Assembly: GCA_963701735.1 (NCBI GenBank)
Contig: CAVPBI010000026.1
Coordinates: 186,001 to 250,000 of the forward strand
Direction of reading: 5' to 3'
Source: CAWABB01 sp963701735
GTDB taxonomy: Bacteria; Bacteroidota; Ignavibacteria; UBA10030; UBA6906
DNA length: 64,000 nt
This document shows positions 8,173 through 18,015 of this stretch, piece by piece. The stretch's first letter is position 1. Each line of letters opens with the position of its first letter. The notes beneath the pieces are model-generated. The model saw only the letters and a program-made list of their open reading frames with translations. It was not told the origin of the DNA and ran no database searches. Both the position numbers and the translations under genes were made by a program.

Positions 8173-10666
8173 CTAGTCGCGCCATACCACCCTTTTCCAG
8201 CTGCGGCCATCCGTCCGGATGATAACGCACCCCCCTTCGTCGGTGCGGGCGACCGGACAGGACATATGGCCAAACCTCGTGAGCACCGCGTCTGAGGGAT
8301 GCCCGAATCGATTCAGGATTCCAACTGATATCACTGCCAGCTCCGGCCGCACGGCCCGAAGGAAAGCCACCGAGCTGCCGGAGCATGACCCGTGATGGGC
8401 AACCTTCATCACACGCGATCGCATGAACGCCCCGTACCGCTCGACCATGCGACGCTCGACCTCGGCCTCGGCATCGCCGGTGAGAAGCATCGAGAACTCA
8501 CCGAACACCAGCTTGAGAACAACCGAGCGGTTGTTGGCACCCGGGAGGGATGGTTCGACGCCCCCCGGCCATAGCACATAGATGCGTGAGTCCGGCGTCG
8601 GGTTGATGCACGTCCCCGCCACCAGTCGCCGCGACGGGACTGCCCGCCCACCGGGGTCCACCCACGACGACGAGAGGATGGTGTCCACCGGAATGGATCG
8701 CAGCACGGCGTCGAGCCCGCCGGCATGGTCTGCATGGGCATGCGTCAGAACCAGGTACGCAAGCCGGTCGACCCCGAGCCGCTTCAGCAGCGGTGTGACC
8801 ACTCTCCCGCCAGCGTCAAACGTGGGGGTCCTCGGCCCCGCGTCCACCAGCATCGAGGTCCCGCCAGGCAGCTGCAGCAGGATGGCATCACCCTGCCCGA
8901 CGTCGATGACGGAGACGGTCAACGTGCGCGAAGGGGCCTCAAGGACAGAAGGTCGCGCCAGCAGAACGATGAGCGCGATCGCAGCAAGCGTGACCAGCGC
9001 CAGCAGGCGTCTGGGACGGCTCGCCGCGGGGCACAGCACCGCTCCGGCCCCGGCAAAGAACGGGACCACTTCGAGCGCCGTCCACGAGGACGTGTCGATC
9101 GATGCCCACGGCAACCCTCCGGCAAACCGGGTGATCTCGAGCGTGACGTCGAGGATCAGGCCGTTGACCGCTTCAAATCCCGGCGCCAGCAGCGGGACGG
9201 TCCATCTGCACATCATCGACGCCGCGCCAAGCACCACCGCAACGCCCGAGAGCGGCACGACGGGGATATTCGCCGCGACGCCGACGATCGAGAGACGCCC
9301 GAACGACAGCGCCGTAAGCGGGAGCGTGCCGAGGGTCGCGACGAGAGAGATCCCTGCGAGCCTGAGCGTCCACACCGCAGGCTTTCGGAGGACGCGATGC
9401 ATGCGCAGGACGATGATTCTCCTGTCGAGCGCGGGATACACGAGGACCAGCGACAGCACCGCGGCGAACGAGAGCTGGAAACCGGCATCGAAGAGGAGAC
9501 GCGGGGAGTCGAGGAGGACGACGAGCGCCGCGACACCGATGATATTCACCCCGCTGACCCGCCGTTGTACGAGCCTCCCTCCGATCACGAGAAGCGCCAT
9601 CACTGTCGCCCGGACGACGGGGGGCTGCGAGCCGGTCACCAGCATGTACAGGAGAAGCACGAGAACGACCGGGACCGGCGTGTACGTGAGCGGGACCCGG
9701 ATCAACCCGAGCACAAAGAGGATGATCGCGGCCACGACCGCGACGTTGGAGCCCGAGACGGCGAGAATGTGCGCAACGCCGGCGTTCACGAACGCCTCCT
9801 GCGTTCCGGGATCGATTCCTTCCTTGATCCCGAGCAGCAGGCCCTTCAGGAACTCGCCGCCCTGCCCGCCATAGCCGGCCTCGAGCGACTCCACTGCCGC
9901 CCTGCGAAGGGGCTCAACGATGCGCGTTTGCAGGAGAGGGGCATCGCCCTCTCCGAGGACACGGACTGACCGGGCGCCGCGCACCAGGACGTCGTGCGAG
10001 AATCCGTTTGCCCTGTACCACCGCCGCGGAGCCATCTCCCCCGGGTTGCGTGCGGGAGACGGAAGGAGAACCACGCCGGACAGGGCGACGCGATCACCGT
10101 ACCGGATATGCGGGCGAACGGAGTCGCGGGATCCCCACACCACGGTCACAAGGACAGTGGCGGCGTGGGCCCGCCAGAGGCTGTCGACGCGCAACCGCTC
10201 TGATCTCAGCGCGAATCGGACACGTCCGGGACGCTCCCGCGGGGGCCCCACAACCGTGCCGAGCACAACCGCCCGCCGCAGGTGCAGCCCGGAGAGTTCC
10301 GTGGCCTCGCGGTCCCCGGCAACGCCGGTCAGGCAACCCTGAATCGTGATGAGAGGCAGAGCGAAGAGCGACAGCGCCGCCGGGTCCCGGCGCACGACGC
10401 ATGCAGTGAAGAGGATGGTCAGGCCAGCGGAGAGCACAACGATCGGCGCGGCATCCACTTCCTCCCGCACGCTCGAAGCCGCACCGACAGGGTTCCCCGG
10501 CATCGAGCTGGTGGCATCCTCCTTCCCCTTTCCCTTCCCCGTTCCCATCTCCGTCCCGTCCCGTCACCGTCACGCCAGCCAACCCATCTCCCATCAGCAG
10601 CCCCGCGCTGAAGCAGAGTGCCACGAGAAAGCCAGGAGCGCTCCGCGCCGTGAAGCGCGAGGTCAT
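8173..10666 (-). CDS. comEC: ComEC/Rec2 DNA-uptake channel, one N-terminal frameshift
   Basis: Inner-membrane channel that carries single-stranded DNA into the cytoplasm during natural transformation. The long reading frame (8173-10548, 791 residues) holds an N-terminal OB-like DUF4131 region, the Competence transmembrane domain with many hydrophobic helices (including AGVAHILAVSGSNVAVVAA) and a C-terminal metallo-beta-lactamase domain with THAHADHAGG, MLLTGDAE and KVAHHGSCSGSS. Upstream and in another frame, the ATG at 10664-10666 encodes MTSRFTARSAPGFLVALCFS, a normal ComEC first membrane helix. The two join if one base is added or removed in the purine-rich tract around 10515-10560 (rich in GGG and AAA runs). 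I therefore annotate the whole span, about 830 residues. No other competence genes are in the window. Confidence 0.9.
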
Positions 10667-10846
10667 CGCGACCGCGCTCCCCCGGTCCCGGCGGCGTCCG
10701 GTGGCGTTGCGGGAGTGCAGAGCCCGGGGGTCCGGTCGCGTACGTCCGGCGCACGGGGACACATATCCGATGCACGAGCACGAAGTGCCGATGACCGGGG
10801 ATGCGCTGCCGGTCCGCGAGCGCGAACTGCCGACGCAGGCCCGCGG
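10667..10846. other. 180-bp gap with degenerate, roughly 30-bp periodic sequence
   Basis: No gene is seen between the comEC start and the phosphatase-fold gene. From about 10755 to 10845 short blocks such as cgatgcacgagcacgaa, cgatgaccggggatg and cgcgagcgcgaactgccg recur with a spacing near 30 bp, similar in style to the coding repeat at 23170-23370. Confidence 0.4.
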
Positions 10847-11773
10847 TCAGACCGCGCGGAGCAGCCGGAGAATGAACGGGGTGATGTGGGTGAGATCGGC
10901 GGTGCCCGCTGCGTCGAGTTCCCGTGCGTGGTCCGCGTGGTGCGAACCGTAGAGAACGAGCGGCACCGGATTCCGGGTGTGCGACTTCGTCGAAAGATCC
11001 TCGAGGTTCCCATGATCGCTGGTGATGAGCAGGAGCGTGTCCCTTGTGTCCAGCCCCTCCATAATACCTACAAGGAACCCATCGAACTTTTCGAGGACGT
11101 CGATCGCTTCGTGCATGCTCTGCGAGTGTCCGGCGTGGTCGGTTTTCCAGTACTCGAACAGAACGAAATCATGGTCGCGGGTGAGCTGTGCAAGCCGGCG
11201 GCCGGCTTCCGCGGGCTCCACCGGATGGATGTGCGGGTGCCCCAGCGAACCCCAGGCGGCGTTCGTGATGTCAGCGGAGACAGCCTTCCCTGCAGCGAGC
11301 TCGGCGTGCGTCCGGATCGGGACCCCCGCGTATTGACAGGAGAGCGTGGTGACGGTCAGGCGTGCACGCGGCTGCCTCGTGTACTCGAAGAATCGGTCCG
11401 GGAAGGCGTTGGCAAACGCGACGCGCCGATCCGCGACGAGCAGCCGGTGAAAGATGTTCTGCTCCTGGAGGACCGGCTTCAGCGTCGAGTACGGGTACGG
11501 CCCGAAATGCTTTCCGATGAGCTTCGGCGCGTTGACGCCCGTAAACAGGGCGGTCTGGCCGGTGCCGCTCTGCGGGAGGCCCGCGACGCCGAGGTTCGGA
11601 TCCAGAGGAATGGCGGTCGCGGCGCGAGAAGCCAGCCGGCGGGCATGCAGCGACGGCAGCTCTCCGTTGAACAGAGAGCGGAGTGCCGGAAGCCGGGCCG
11701 CGAACACGGGGTTGACGTGGGGATCACGCCTGCCGATCCCCACGCCATCCAGGAAGAGGAGGAGGACTTTCAC
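10847..11773 (-). CDS. Alkaline-phosphatase-superfamily metalloenzyme (phosphoglycerate-mutase-like)
   Basis: The 308-residue protein has the two-metal core of the alkaline phosphatase superfamily: the first metal aspartate in LLFLDGVGIGRRDP (D9), a nucleophile region LPQSGTGQTALFTGVNAPK, then WKTDHAGHS, ITSDHGNLED and HTRNPVPLVLYG, the metal ligands found in cofactor-independent phosphoglycerate mutase and phosphopentomutase. It is much shorter than true iPGM (about 510) and lacks its inserted domain, so I do not name a reaction. Start: the GTG at 11771-11773, because longer readings overlap the upstream peptidase-like gene, whose stop lies 20 bp away. The gene ends at 10847, next to the repeat-rich gap before comEC. 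Confidence 0.8.
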   Translation of the reverse strand: MKVLLLFLDGVGIGRRDPHVNPVFAARLPALRSLFNGELPSLHARRLASRAATAIPLDPNLGVAGLPQSGTGQTALFTGVNAPKLIGKHFGPYPYSTLKPVLQEQNIFHRLLVADRRVAFANAFPDRFFEYTRQPRARLTVTTLSCQYAGVPIRTHAELAAGKAVSADITNAAWGSLGHPHIHPVEPAEAGRRLAQLTRDHDFVLFEYWKTDHAGHSQSMHEAIDVLEKFDGFLVGIMEGLDTRDTLLLITSDHGNLEDLSTKSHTRNPVPLVLYGSHHADHARELDAAGTADLTHITPFILRLLRAV

Positions 11774-11792
11774 GCGTGCCGCACCCGAGACA

Positions 11793-12572
11793 TTACTTCT
11801 TGGGCGCCGGCGCGGAGAGCGCGCGGATGCGTGCCGCCCATGCGGTCTCGACAGTCGAGTAGGGCTCGCCCAGGACGCGCTTGAAGACCCCATCGACCGG
11901 GGTCTTGCCGTCGAAGTCCCGGAAGAGCTGGTATGCCTTCTCCTGCCCGTATGTGTCGATGAAAAACTTCATCGTGGTGCCGAGGATGTACTGGACATCG
12001 TCGCGCCCCGGAGGATTCGGGTGCTCCTGGATGTCCTGATCCAGGTCGGCAAACGACGCGAGGGATGCGCCCACGGCCGGCGTGAGTCGGGGCAGCACGC
12101 CGCTGTGATGGACCGCGTACGCTTCGCGGAGCCAGCGCGGACATCCCTTTGCCGCGACCGGATCGAGCAACACGATCGCCATCTCGTACGCAAGGGACGT
12201 TTCGTAGATCCCTCGCTGGACAAGCGCCTGGACCGGCTGGATGTGCAGGATACCCTTGGCGTAGAGCGCGCCCCGCCACGGCTGCTTCAGCCCTGCCTCG
12301 GTCTGGAACCGGCTGACCGACTCATAGGTCCTCGCCTGCACTGTCTTCTCGGACGTCAGGCCGAGCTGCGCCAGGATCGTGCGTCGGTCGTTCTGGAGAA
12401 ACTCCAACAGATTTCGTATTTCGTTTTCCTTCGCGTCACGGGGATAGATCAGATCGACCTTGTCGCCCTTCAGCGTCGCCGTCCCGCCTTGCGCCACGGC
12501 GCGGCCGTGGAGTGCCGTGACGAGAGTGGCCAGCGCGGCCACTGCGATCCATGCCCGAATGATTCCCTTCAT
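11793..12572 (-). CDS. Exported peptidase-MA-like protein lacking the HExxH zinc motif
   Basis: Secreted 259-residue protein with a signal peptide (residues 1-27, cleavage after AVAQ). The body resembles the peptidase MA family of gluzincin-type metalloproteases: an initial LIYPRDAKENEIRNLLEF block, a YESVSRFQTEAG block, the helix that normally holds HExxH, here SLAYEMAIVLL, and the following CPRWLREAYAVHHSG, equivalent to the usual P-x-W-L-x-EG segment. The zinc-binding histidines of HExxH are absent, so it is probably not an active zinc protease; binding or scaffold function is inferred. The start has a strong AAGGAGG site 8 bp upstream. It precedes the phosphatase-fold gene by 20 bp. Confidence 0.65.
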   Translation of the reverse strand: MKGIIRAWIAVAALATLVTALHGRAVAQGGTATLKGDKVDLIYPRDAKENEIRNLLEFLQNDRRTILAQLGLTSEKTVQARTYESVSRFQTEAGLKQPWRGALYAKGILHIQPVQALVQRGIYETSLAYEMAIVLLDPVAAKGCPRWLREAYAVHHSGVLPRLTPAVGASLASFADLDQDIQEHPNPPGRDDVQYILGTTMKFFIDTYGQEKAYQLFRDFDGKTPVDGVFKRVLGEPYSTVETAWAARIRALSAPAPKK

Positions 12573-12585
12573 GCGTCGTCCTCCT

Positions 12586-13047
12586 TCACGATTGCGCTTC
12601 TTGCTGATTGTGGATTAGTATCGTAACCGGACCATCGTTCACAAGCCTGATCTGCATCATCGCGCCGAACACGCCGGACCGAACACGATCGGCGCCGAGG
12701 ATCTCGGCCGCGCGCTGCAGGAAACCTTCATACAGAGGTTTCGCGTCCGCCGGCGGAGCGGCAGCCGTGAAGCTCGGCCTGTTCCCCTTCTGAGCATCGC
12801 CGTACAGCGTGAACTGCGAGACCACCAACAGGGAACCGCCCACATCCTTCAGCGACAGATTCATCTTCCCCCCGGGATCCTCCATGACGCGAAGCGCGGC
12901 GCATTTCTCTGCAAGGAACGTCGCGTCGCGGAGCGTGTCGCCTGTCCGGATCCCGAGCAACACACAATAGCCGCGTCCGATGGACGCATGCTCGGTGCCG
13001 TCGATCACGACGGAGGCCTCAAGCACCCGCTGAACGACAGCCTTCAC
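12586..13047 (-). CDS. dtd: D-aminoacyl-tRNA deacylase
   Basis: Removes D-amino acids (and mis-attached Gly) from tRNA in the cytoplasm. The 153-residue protein has both family signatures: SQFTLYGDAQKGNRPSF (about residues 80-96) with the conserved SQFTL active-site strand, and NDGPVT near the C-terminus, the Gly-cisPro motif that excludes L-amino acids. The GTG start at 13045-13047 follows GGGAGG by 7 bp and overlaps the prmC stop codon as GTGA, giving strong support for the start and for translational coupling to prmC. Full length, no anomalies. Confidence 0.95.
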   Translation of the reverse strand: MKAVVQRVLEASVVIDGTEHASIGRGYCVLLGIRTGDTLRDATFLAEKCAALRVMEDPGGKMNLSLKDVGGSLLVVSQFTLYGDAQKGNRPSFTAAAPPADAKPLYEGFLQRAAEILGADRVRSGVFGAMMQIRLVNDGPVTILIHNQQEAQS

Positions 13048-13937
13048 GGAGCCGCCTCCCGCCGTGCGGACACCACCCTCGGAATGCCCGCATGGTCGTC
13101 GTGCCACTGGATCTCCTTCAGCCCCCTGAGCTCCAGGAGCCCGGTCACCGGAGGAGACTGATCGTACGCGACTTCCATCATCAGACAGCCTCCCGGGTTC
13201 AGGAGAATCCCGGCGAGCTCGACGATCCTGCGGATGACCCGCAGCCCGTCCGCCTCGTCCGTCGTGGCGAGCCTCGGCTCGAAATCGCGAACCTCGGGCT
13301 GGAGCTCCGCATACTCTGCGAGCGAAATATACGGAGGATTCGACACGATCAGGTCGAACGTTCTCCCGAGAACCCGATCGGAGAAGACGTCCATCTCGTC
13401 CAGGTCGACCGTCTGGATGCCGTGCATCCGGAGGTTCTCGCCCGCAACGGCGAGGGCGGCCGCACTCACGTCAATCGAAAGGATATGCGCGGAGGGGACG
13501 AATCGCGCGATCGCGAGCGCCAGGTTTCCCGAACCTGTGCCGATCTCGAGAACCTCCTGCCCGGCGTCGCCACGGCGCTTCAGCTCCTCAATCGCACATT
13601 CGGCAAGCAGCTCGGTTTCTGGACGGGGGACAAGCACGTCGGGGGTCACGCGAACGCGGAGACCCATGAAGTCCGTCTCGCCGACGATATACTGCAGCGG
13701 CTCACGCGCCAGGCGGCGCTTGAACAGGGTTTTGAATCGCGCAAGCTCGTCGGCCGTCAGCGGCCTGTCGAATTGCAGGTACAGGTTGAGGCGGGGAAGG
13801 CTCAGGACATGCGCCAGGAGGAGGTCGACGGTCAGCCGCGGTTCATCGAACCCTTTCGCCTTCAGATAGTCGCTCCCCCATTGAAGGAGCGAGAGAACGG
13901 TCCACTGCTGTGCGGCGTCGTTACTGGAATGCGTCAT
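13044..13937 (-). CDS. prmC: Peptide chain release factor N5-glutamine methyltransferase
   Basis: Methylates the GGQ glutamine of RF1 and RF2. The 297-residue protein has the N-terminal helical release-factor-binding domain, then VPRPETELL, the SAM-binding motif VLEIGTGSGNLALAIA, the acidic IDVSAAAL and the substrate motif SNPPY, typical of PrmC/HemK. The ATG at 13935-13937 is the first in-frame start giving the normal length; longer readings would cross into the neighbouring transporter region. It overlaps dtd by four bases. No prfA is adjacent in the window. Confidence 0.95.
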   Translation of the reverse strand: MTHSSNDAAQQWTVLSLLQWGSDYLKAKGFDEPRLTVDLLLAHVLSLPRLNLYLQFDRPLTADELARFKTLFKRRLAREPLQYIVGETDFMGLRVRVTPDVLVPRPETELLAECAIEELKRRGDAGQEVLEIGTGSGNLALAIARFVPSAHILSIDVSAAALAVAGENLRMHGIQTVDLDEMDVFSDRVLGRTFDLIVSNPPYISLAEYAELQPEVRDFEPRLATTDEADGLRVIRRIVELAGILLNPGGCLMMEVAYDQSPPVTGLLELRGLKEIQWHDDHAGIPRVVSARREAAP

Positions 13938-13980
13938 TGAACAGAATATAGTCCGGTCGCCCCTGAGAATCAATGAAGCG

Positions 13981-15243
13981 TCAGGCCCGCGGATGCGGCA
14001 GGGTCCGGGGATCCCGGACCCTGAACAGCAACAGCCCGAGGCCCAGACACGCGAAGGCCATTCCCGCGACGAAGAGCGCGGGGAAGCCTGCGCGCTCCAC
14101 GAGGAAGCCGCCCACAAGGGACGCCATGTAGAGCGGGGCGAGCAGCGTGTTGGTGAGCGCGATATACGTCGCCCGTTCGGCGGGCGGTCCGTATTCGATC
14201 GCCATGTTGTAGCGGATGATGATCTCGGACCCGATGTTGGCGCCGACAAAGAGGTAGACGACGATGAACCACCAGGCGTCGGGGGCAAGCAACGCCGTGG
14301 TCGTCGCCAGCAGGAGCGCCGCCGCGGCGGGAATGAGCGCTATCCGGTTTCCATACCGGTCGGCGACGAGCCCCGCCACGAGCGCACTGATGATCTGGGC
14401 GAGTACCATGCTGAGCGTGAAGGCGCCGACGAGCCCCTCGCCCGCCTGGAACCTCTCCAATGCGTAGACGGTAAAGAAGCCGAACGGGGCGGTCGCGGGG
14501 ATCAGACACGCGACCGCAACGATGAACCACCGGTACTCCACATTCGTCCTGAGAACTCCGGGGAGCTCCCGGAGATAGGTGATGAGCGGCTTGCCGGGCA
14601 GGACCGGACTCGGTTCCTCCTCGACGAGACGGGACTGAACGATCAATGCGGCAAACTGAAACAGGAAGGAGAGCAGGAGCGCGAACGCATAGCTGTTGGG
14701 AAACTGCAGGTTTGCCAGGAGCCACGTCAACCCCATCCCGGAGATGAACGCTCCCGCGCCACCCAGCGCGTTTCTGAATCCGAACAGCCGCCCCCGGCGA
14801 TGCACGGGCGTAAGCTTCGCAACCAGCTCGAACCATGCCGGCGTCGTGATCCCGAGAATCGTCTGGTTGATCGCGAAGACCACAAAGAAGAAGATGAGCG
14901 CCGCGTGCGGGTCGCGGCTTCCGAGCACCCAGACCCCGATCGCGAGAAGAAGCGCGCCTGTCCGATGCGTGAGCCCGAAGCCGATCGTCCACGGCTTCTT
15001 CCACGGGCGCGCACTCGCGTATCTCGCCGCAACGACCTGAGGAAGGAACACGCCCATGTAAGCGATCAGAGCCACGGCACCGACCGCCAGCTTGCCCCCG
15101 CCGAGCCGTGACACCAGCGCCGGGAGGACGGTCTGCACGGAGCTCAGACCGGCGGTCGTGATGAAGAGCGCCCCCTCAAACACATTGACAATGAAGTTTT
15201 TCCGGCTGAGGGCTCCCGACCCGGCCGCCTGGTGTGCGTCCAT
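13981..15243 (-). CDS. MFS transporter
   Basis: Inner-membrane carrier of the major facilitator superfamily, about 420 residues with roughly 12 hydrophobic segments and a central cytoplasmic loop near residues 195-215 (QSRLVEEEPSPVLPGKPL). The A-like motifs between helices 2-3 and 8-9 (GLVADRYGNRIAL) are recognisable. Substrate cannot be predicted. I start at the ATG at 15241-15243, two bases after the amidohydrolase stop; a longer N-terminus (MSTASSAMSG...) would overlap that gene and is low complexity. The close spacing implies co-transcription with the amidohydrolase, suggesting uptake or export of a compound related to its substrate. Confidence 0.8.
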   Translation of the reverse strand: MDAHQAAGSGALSRKNFIVNVFEGALFITTAGLSSVQTVLPALVSRLGGGKLAVGAVALIAYMGVFLPQVVAARYASARPWKKPWTIGFGLTHRTGALLLAIGVWVLGSRDPHAALIFFFVVFAINQTILGITTPAWFELVAKLTPVHRRGRLFGFRNALGGAGAFISGMGLTWLLANLQFPNSYAFALLLSFLFQFAALIVQSRLVEEEPSPVLPGKPLITYLRELPGVLRTNVEYRWFIVAVACLIPATAPFGFFTVYALERFQAGEGLVGAFTLSMVLAQIISALVAGLVADRYGNRIALIPAAAALLLATTTALLAPDAWWFIVVYLFVGANIGSEIIIRYNMAIEYGPPAERATYIALTNTLLAPLYMASLVGGFLVERAGFPALFVAGMAFACLGLGLLLFRVRDPRTLPHPRA

Positions 15244-15247
15244 GGAC

Positions 15248-16970
15248 TCAGGAGGGGCTCTGGTGTGGGTCTGCGGGTTGGGTGGCGGTCCGCTCATAGC
15301 GGATGACGCCGTTGACAATCGTGAAGTCGACCAGAACGCGGGGGATTCTGGCCGCCTCGATGCTCATGATGTCATCGCTCAGAACGACCAGGTCTGCCAG
15401 CTTCCCCTCTTCCAGCGAGCCCCTGCTCCGTTCCTGGAATGCCGCATATGCCGCCCAGGCGGTGAAGCTCATGAGCGCCTCCATGCGCGACATGCGCTGG
15501 TCCGCAAGCCAACCATCGGGCGGCTGGCCGTTCAGATCCTGGCGCGTGACAGCAGCATAGAACCCGAGCAGCGGATTGGGATGCTCGACCGGGAAGTCCG
15601 AACCGCCGGGAATGATGGAGCCGGCATCAAGGAAGGAACGCCACGCGTACGCGCCGCGGAGGCGCGCCTCGCCGAGGCGAACACCCGCCCAGGGCATGTC
15701 CGACGTACAGTGCGTCGGCTGCATCGAGGGAAGCACGCCGAGCCGCTTGAAACGCGGGATATCCGCCGGCGCGACCACCTGCGCATGCTCGGCCCTGAAT
15801 CTCGGATCCGCGCGGTTCGGTCCCGCGGCCCGCGACAGTGCGGCCTCGTACGCGTCGAGCACGATAGCGTTGGCTCTGTCGCCGATCGCGTGCGTGCAGA
15901 CCTGGAAGCCACGGTCGATGGCGCGCGTGCAGAGGTCCGTCAACGCGGCGGATGACGTCAGCGTCAGGCCCCGGTTGCCCGGAGCGTCGCTGTACGGCTC
16001 GAGGAGCGCCGCGCCATACGAACCGAGCGCCCCGTCGGCGTACATCTTGACCGCGCGGATGGTCAGCATCCCGTTGTAGAGATCGACTTCGGGACCGCGG
16101 GCGAACGAAGCGCTCACAAGGGCCGTATCGGATCCTTCGATGACGGCGTAGACACGCACGGGAAGTTCCCGTCGCCCGCCAAGCCGCCGGTACAGCTCGA
16201 GGCCCGCCGGGTCCACGCCCATGTCGTGCACAGCGGTCAGGCCGAGTGACACGCACATCGCGAGCGAGCGCCGTATGGCTTCGCTCCTGTCCTCCTCGGA
16301 AGGCCGCGGAAGCACGGACTGCAACACGTCCACCGCCGCGTCCACAAACACACCGGTCGGCGTGCCGTCGGGGTCGCGGACGATCAGCCCGCCCTCCGGA
16401 TCGCGCGTCTCGCGCGTGATGCCGGCGATCTCCAGCACGCGTTGATTCACCCAGACAGCATGGCCGTCGACGCGCGAAAGGACGACGGGGACATCGCCCG
16501 CGACATCATCCAGATCGCGGTGGTGCGGGAACGTCTTTTCCGGCCAATCATTCTGATCCCATCCCCGTCCCCGGATCCACTGTCCGGGCGTGAGCTGCTT
16601 CTTCCATTCCTCAATGCGCCGCCTGATCTCGCCCGGCGACGAGGTGCCGGTAAGATCGAGGTTCAGCAGGGAGGCTCCGAGGCTTTCGACATGACCGTGC
16701 GCGTCGGTGAATCCGGGATACACGGAGCGGCCCCGGAGATCGATGACCCGATCAGCGTCATACCGGCGGGTGATCTCTTTGGTGGTGCCAAGAGCCGCGA
16801 TCTGTCCCGTCGCGAATGGCCAGGGCCTCGACCGTCCGCGGAGTTCCGTCGGCCTGGTAGATGTTCCCGTTGATCAGGAGCAGGGATGCCTTTGTCGGTC
16901 CCGTCAGCACCACCAGCAAGCCGATCAGAACGACCGCAACCGCTATCGACAGTCCGGTCTTCCAGTTCAT
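15248..16970 (-). CDS. YtcJ-like amidohydrolase with N-terminal membrane anchor, one frameshift
   Basis: Metal-dependent hydrolase of the Amidohydrolase_3 group. The N-terminus (from the ATG at 16968-16970) is MNWKTGLSIAVAVVLIGLLV, a membrane anchor or signal, followed by LLLINGNIYQADG, the first strand of the composite beta-sandwich. After VEALAIRDG the frame breaks; removing one base of GGG at about 16804-16809 restores QIAALGTTKEITRRYDADRV and continues into YPGFTDAHGHVESLG, whose HxH motif binds metal. Further ligands lie in THAIGDRAN, RAEHAQ and GGSDFP. The whole is about 573 residues, normal for this family. A full-strength GGAGGTGA ribosome-binding site precedes the start. Reaction unknown; it lies in one unit with the MFS transporter. 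Confidence 0.85.
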
Positions 16971-17002
16971 GTCCCATCACCTCCGCAGAATGGTCGGGAG
17001 CA

Positions 17003-17032
17003 AATATATCGAAGAACACTCCGAGATTCCAC
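17003..17032 (-). promoter_or_regulatory. Candidate promoter of the amidohydrolase-MFS unit
   Basis: TATATTTG on the minus strand (17008-17001) matches the Bacteroidota -7 element TAnnTTTG; GTGGAA lies 18 bp further upstream as a weak -35. The site is about 33 bp before the amidohydrolase start, in the divergent gap with mazG. Confidence 0.4.
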
Positions 17033-17081
17033 CGTTGCATCTGTGAGGCGTTTGGTCTAGGTTGTCGGACACTCCTGACAC

Positions 17082-17916
17082 ATGCGAAGACCGTCACGGA
17101 CCATGAAGAGAAGAGCAACACCACCGAAGCTTCCGCCCGTTCCGACCGCTGATCTCGTCCGGTTCGTCTCGATCGTACGCCGTTTGCGCCGTGAGTGCCC
17201 CTGGGATCGACGCCAGACGCATCGCTCCATCCGCAACCACCTGATCGAGGAGGCGTATGAAACCGTCGATGCTCTCGATCGGAACGATCTCGACGGGCTC
17301 CGGCACGAACTGGGAGATCTCCTGCTCCATGTCGTGATGCATGCGACGATGGCGGAGGAGGCGGGCGAGTTCACGTTGAAGAACGTGGTCGACGACATCA
17401 GCGCGAAGCTCATCACGGCGACACCCGCACGTGTTCGGCACGAAGCGGGTCAGATCGGTGGAAGAGGTCAAGCGCAACTGGGAACGGCTGAAGCTGGATG
17501 AAGGCAGGACGTCGGTGCTCGAAGGAATCCCCAGACAGCTTCCTGCGCTTCAGCGCGCCATCCGCGTTCAGCAGCGGGCGTCAAAGGTCGGGTTCGACTG
17601 GAAGTCCCGCGAACAGGTGTGGGACAAAGTCCGGGAGGAGCTGGAGGAATTCCGGCACACGCTGAAGAAGAGCACGCCTCGCCGGCGACAGGAAGAGTTC
17701 GGCGATGTGCTGTTCGCCCTGGTGAACTACGCGCGGTTCGTCAACGTGCATCCCGAAGAGGCGCTGCGCAAGACGATCGACACATTCACGACGCGATTCA
17801 CGTACATCGAACGGGAACTCCGCGCGAAGGGGAAGGACATCCACGAGGTCGGGCTCGAGGAGATGGACGCGCTCTGGAACGAAGCGAAGCGGAGGAAGCG
17901 TCGCGGGAAGCGCTAG
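17082..17916 (+). CDS. mazG: Nucleoside triphosphate pyrophosphohydrolase MazG, one frameshift
   Basis: House-cleaning enzyme that hydrolyses (d)NTPs to monophosphates. Two MazG domains are visible. The first contains CPWDRRQTHRSIRNHLIEEA and ELGDLLLHVVMHATMAEE, with the metal-binding EEAYE and ELGD motifs. The second contains VREELEEFRHTL and EEFGDVLFALVNYARF. They are in different frames: removing one G at about 17418-17420 turns ...AKLIT into AKLITRHPHVFGTKRVRSVE, the normal family sequence. The corrected protein is about 277 residues from the first start; an ATG at 17103 is an alternative start, and neither has a clear ribosome-binding site. It is the only plus-strand gene in the first 32 kb and converges with phoH. 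Confidence 0.9.
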
Positions 17917-17957
17917 TGCTCCACCAACCATCTCACTCAACGCGACAAGGAGCGCAG

Positions 17958-18015
17958 TGCGCGTTCCAACGTTGAACGATGGCCTGGCCCGTTCAGGGAT
18001 TGTGTTGGAACGGCA
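17958..18015 (-). repeat. Structured dispersed repeat directly after phoH (copy B)
   Basis: Nested inverted repeats: CGTTCCAAC (17962-17970) pairs with GTTGGAACG (18004-18012); inside, TGAACG pairs with CGTTCA. The element abuts the phoH TAG and lies between convergent mazG and phoH, so it may act as a terminator. It aligns with copy A after comEC. Confidence 0.65.
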
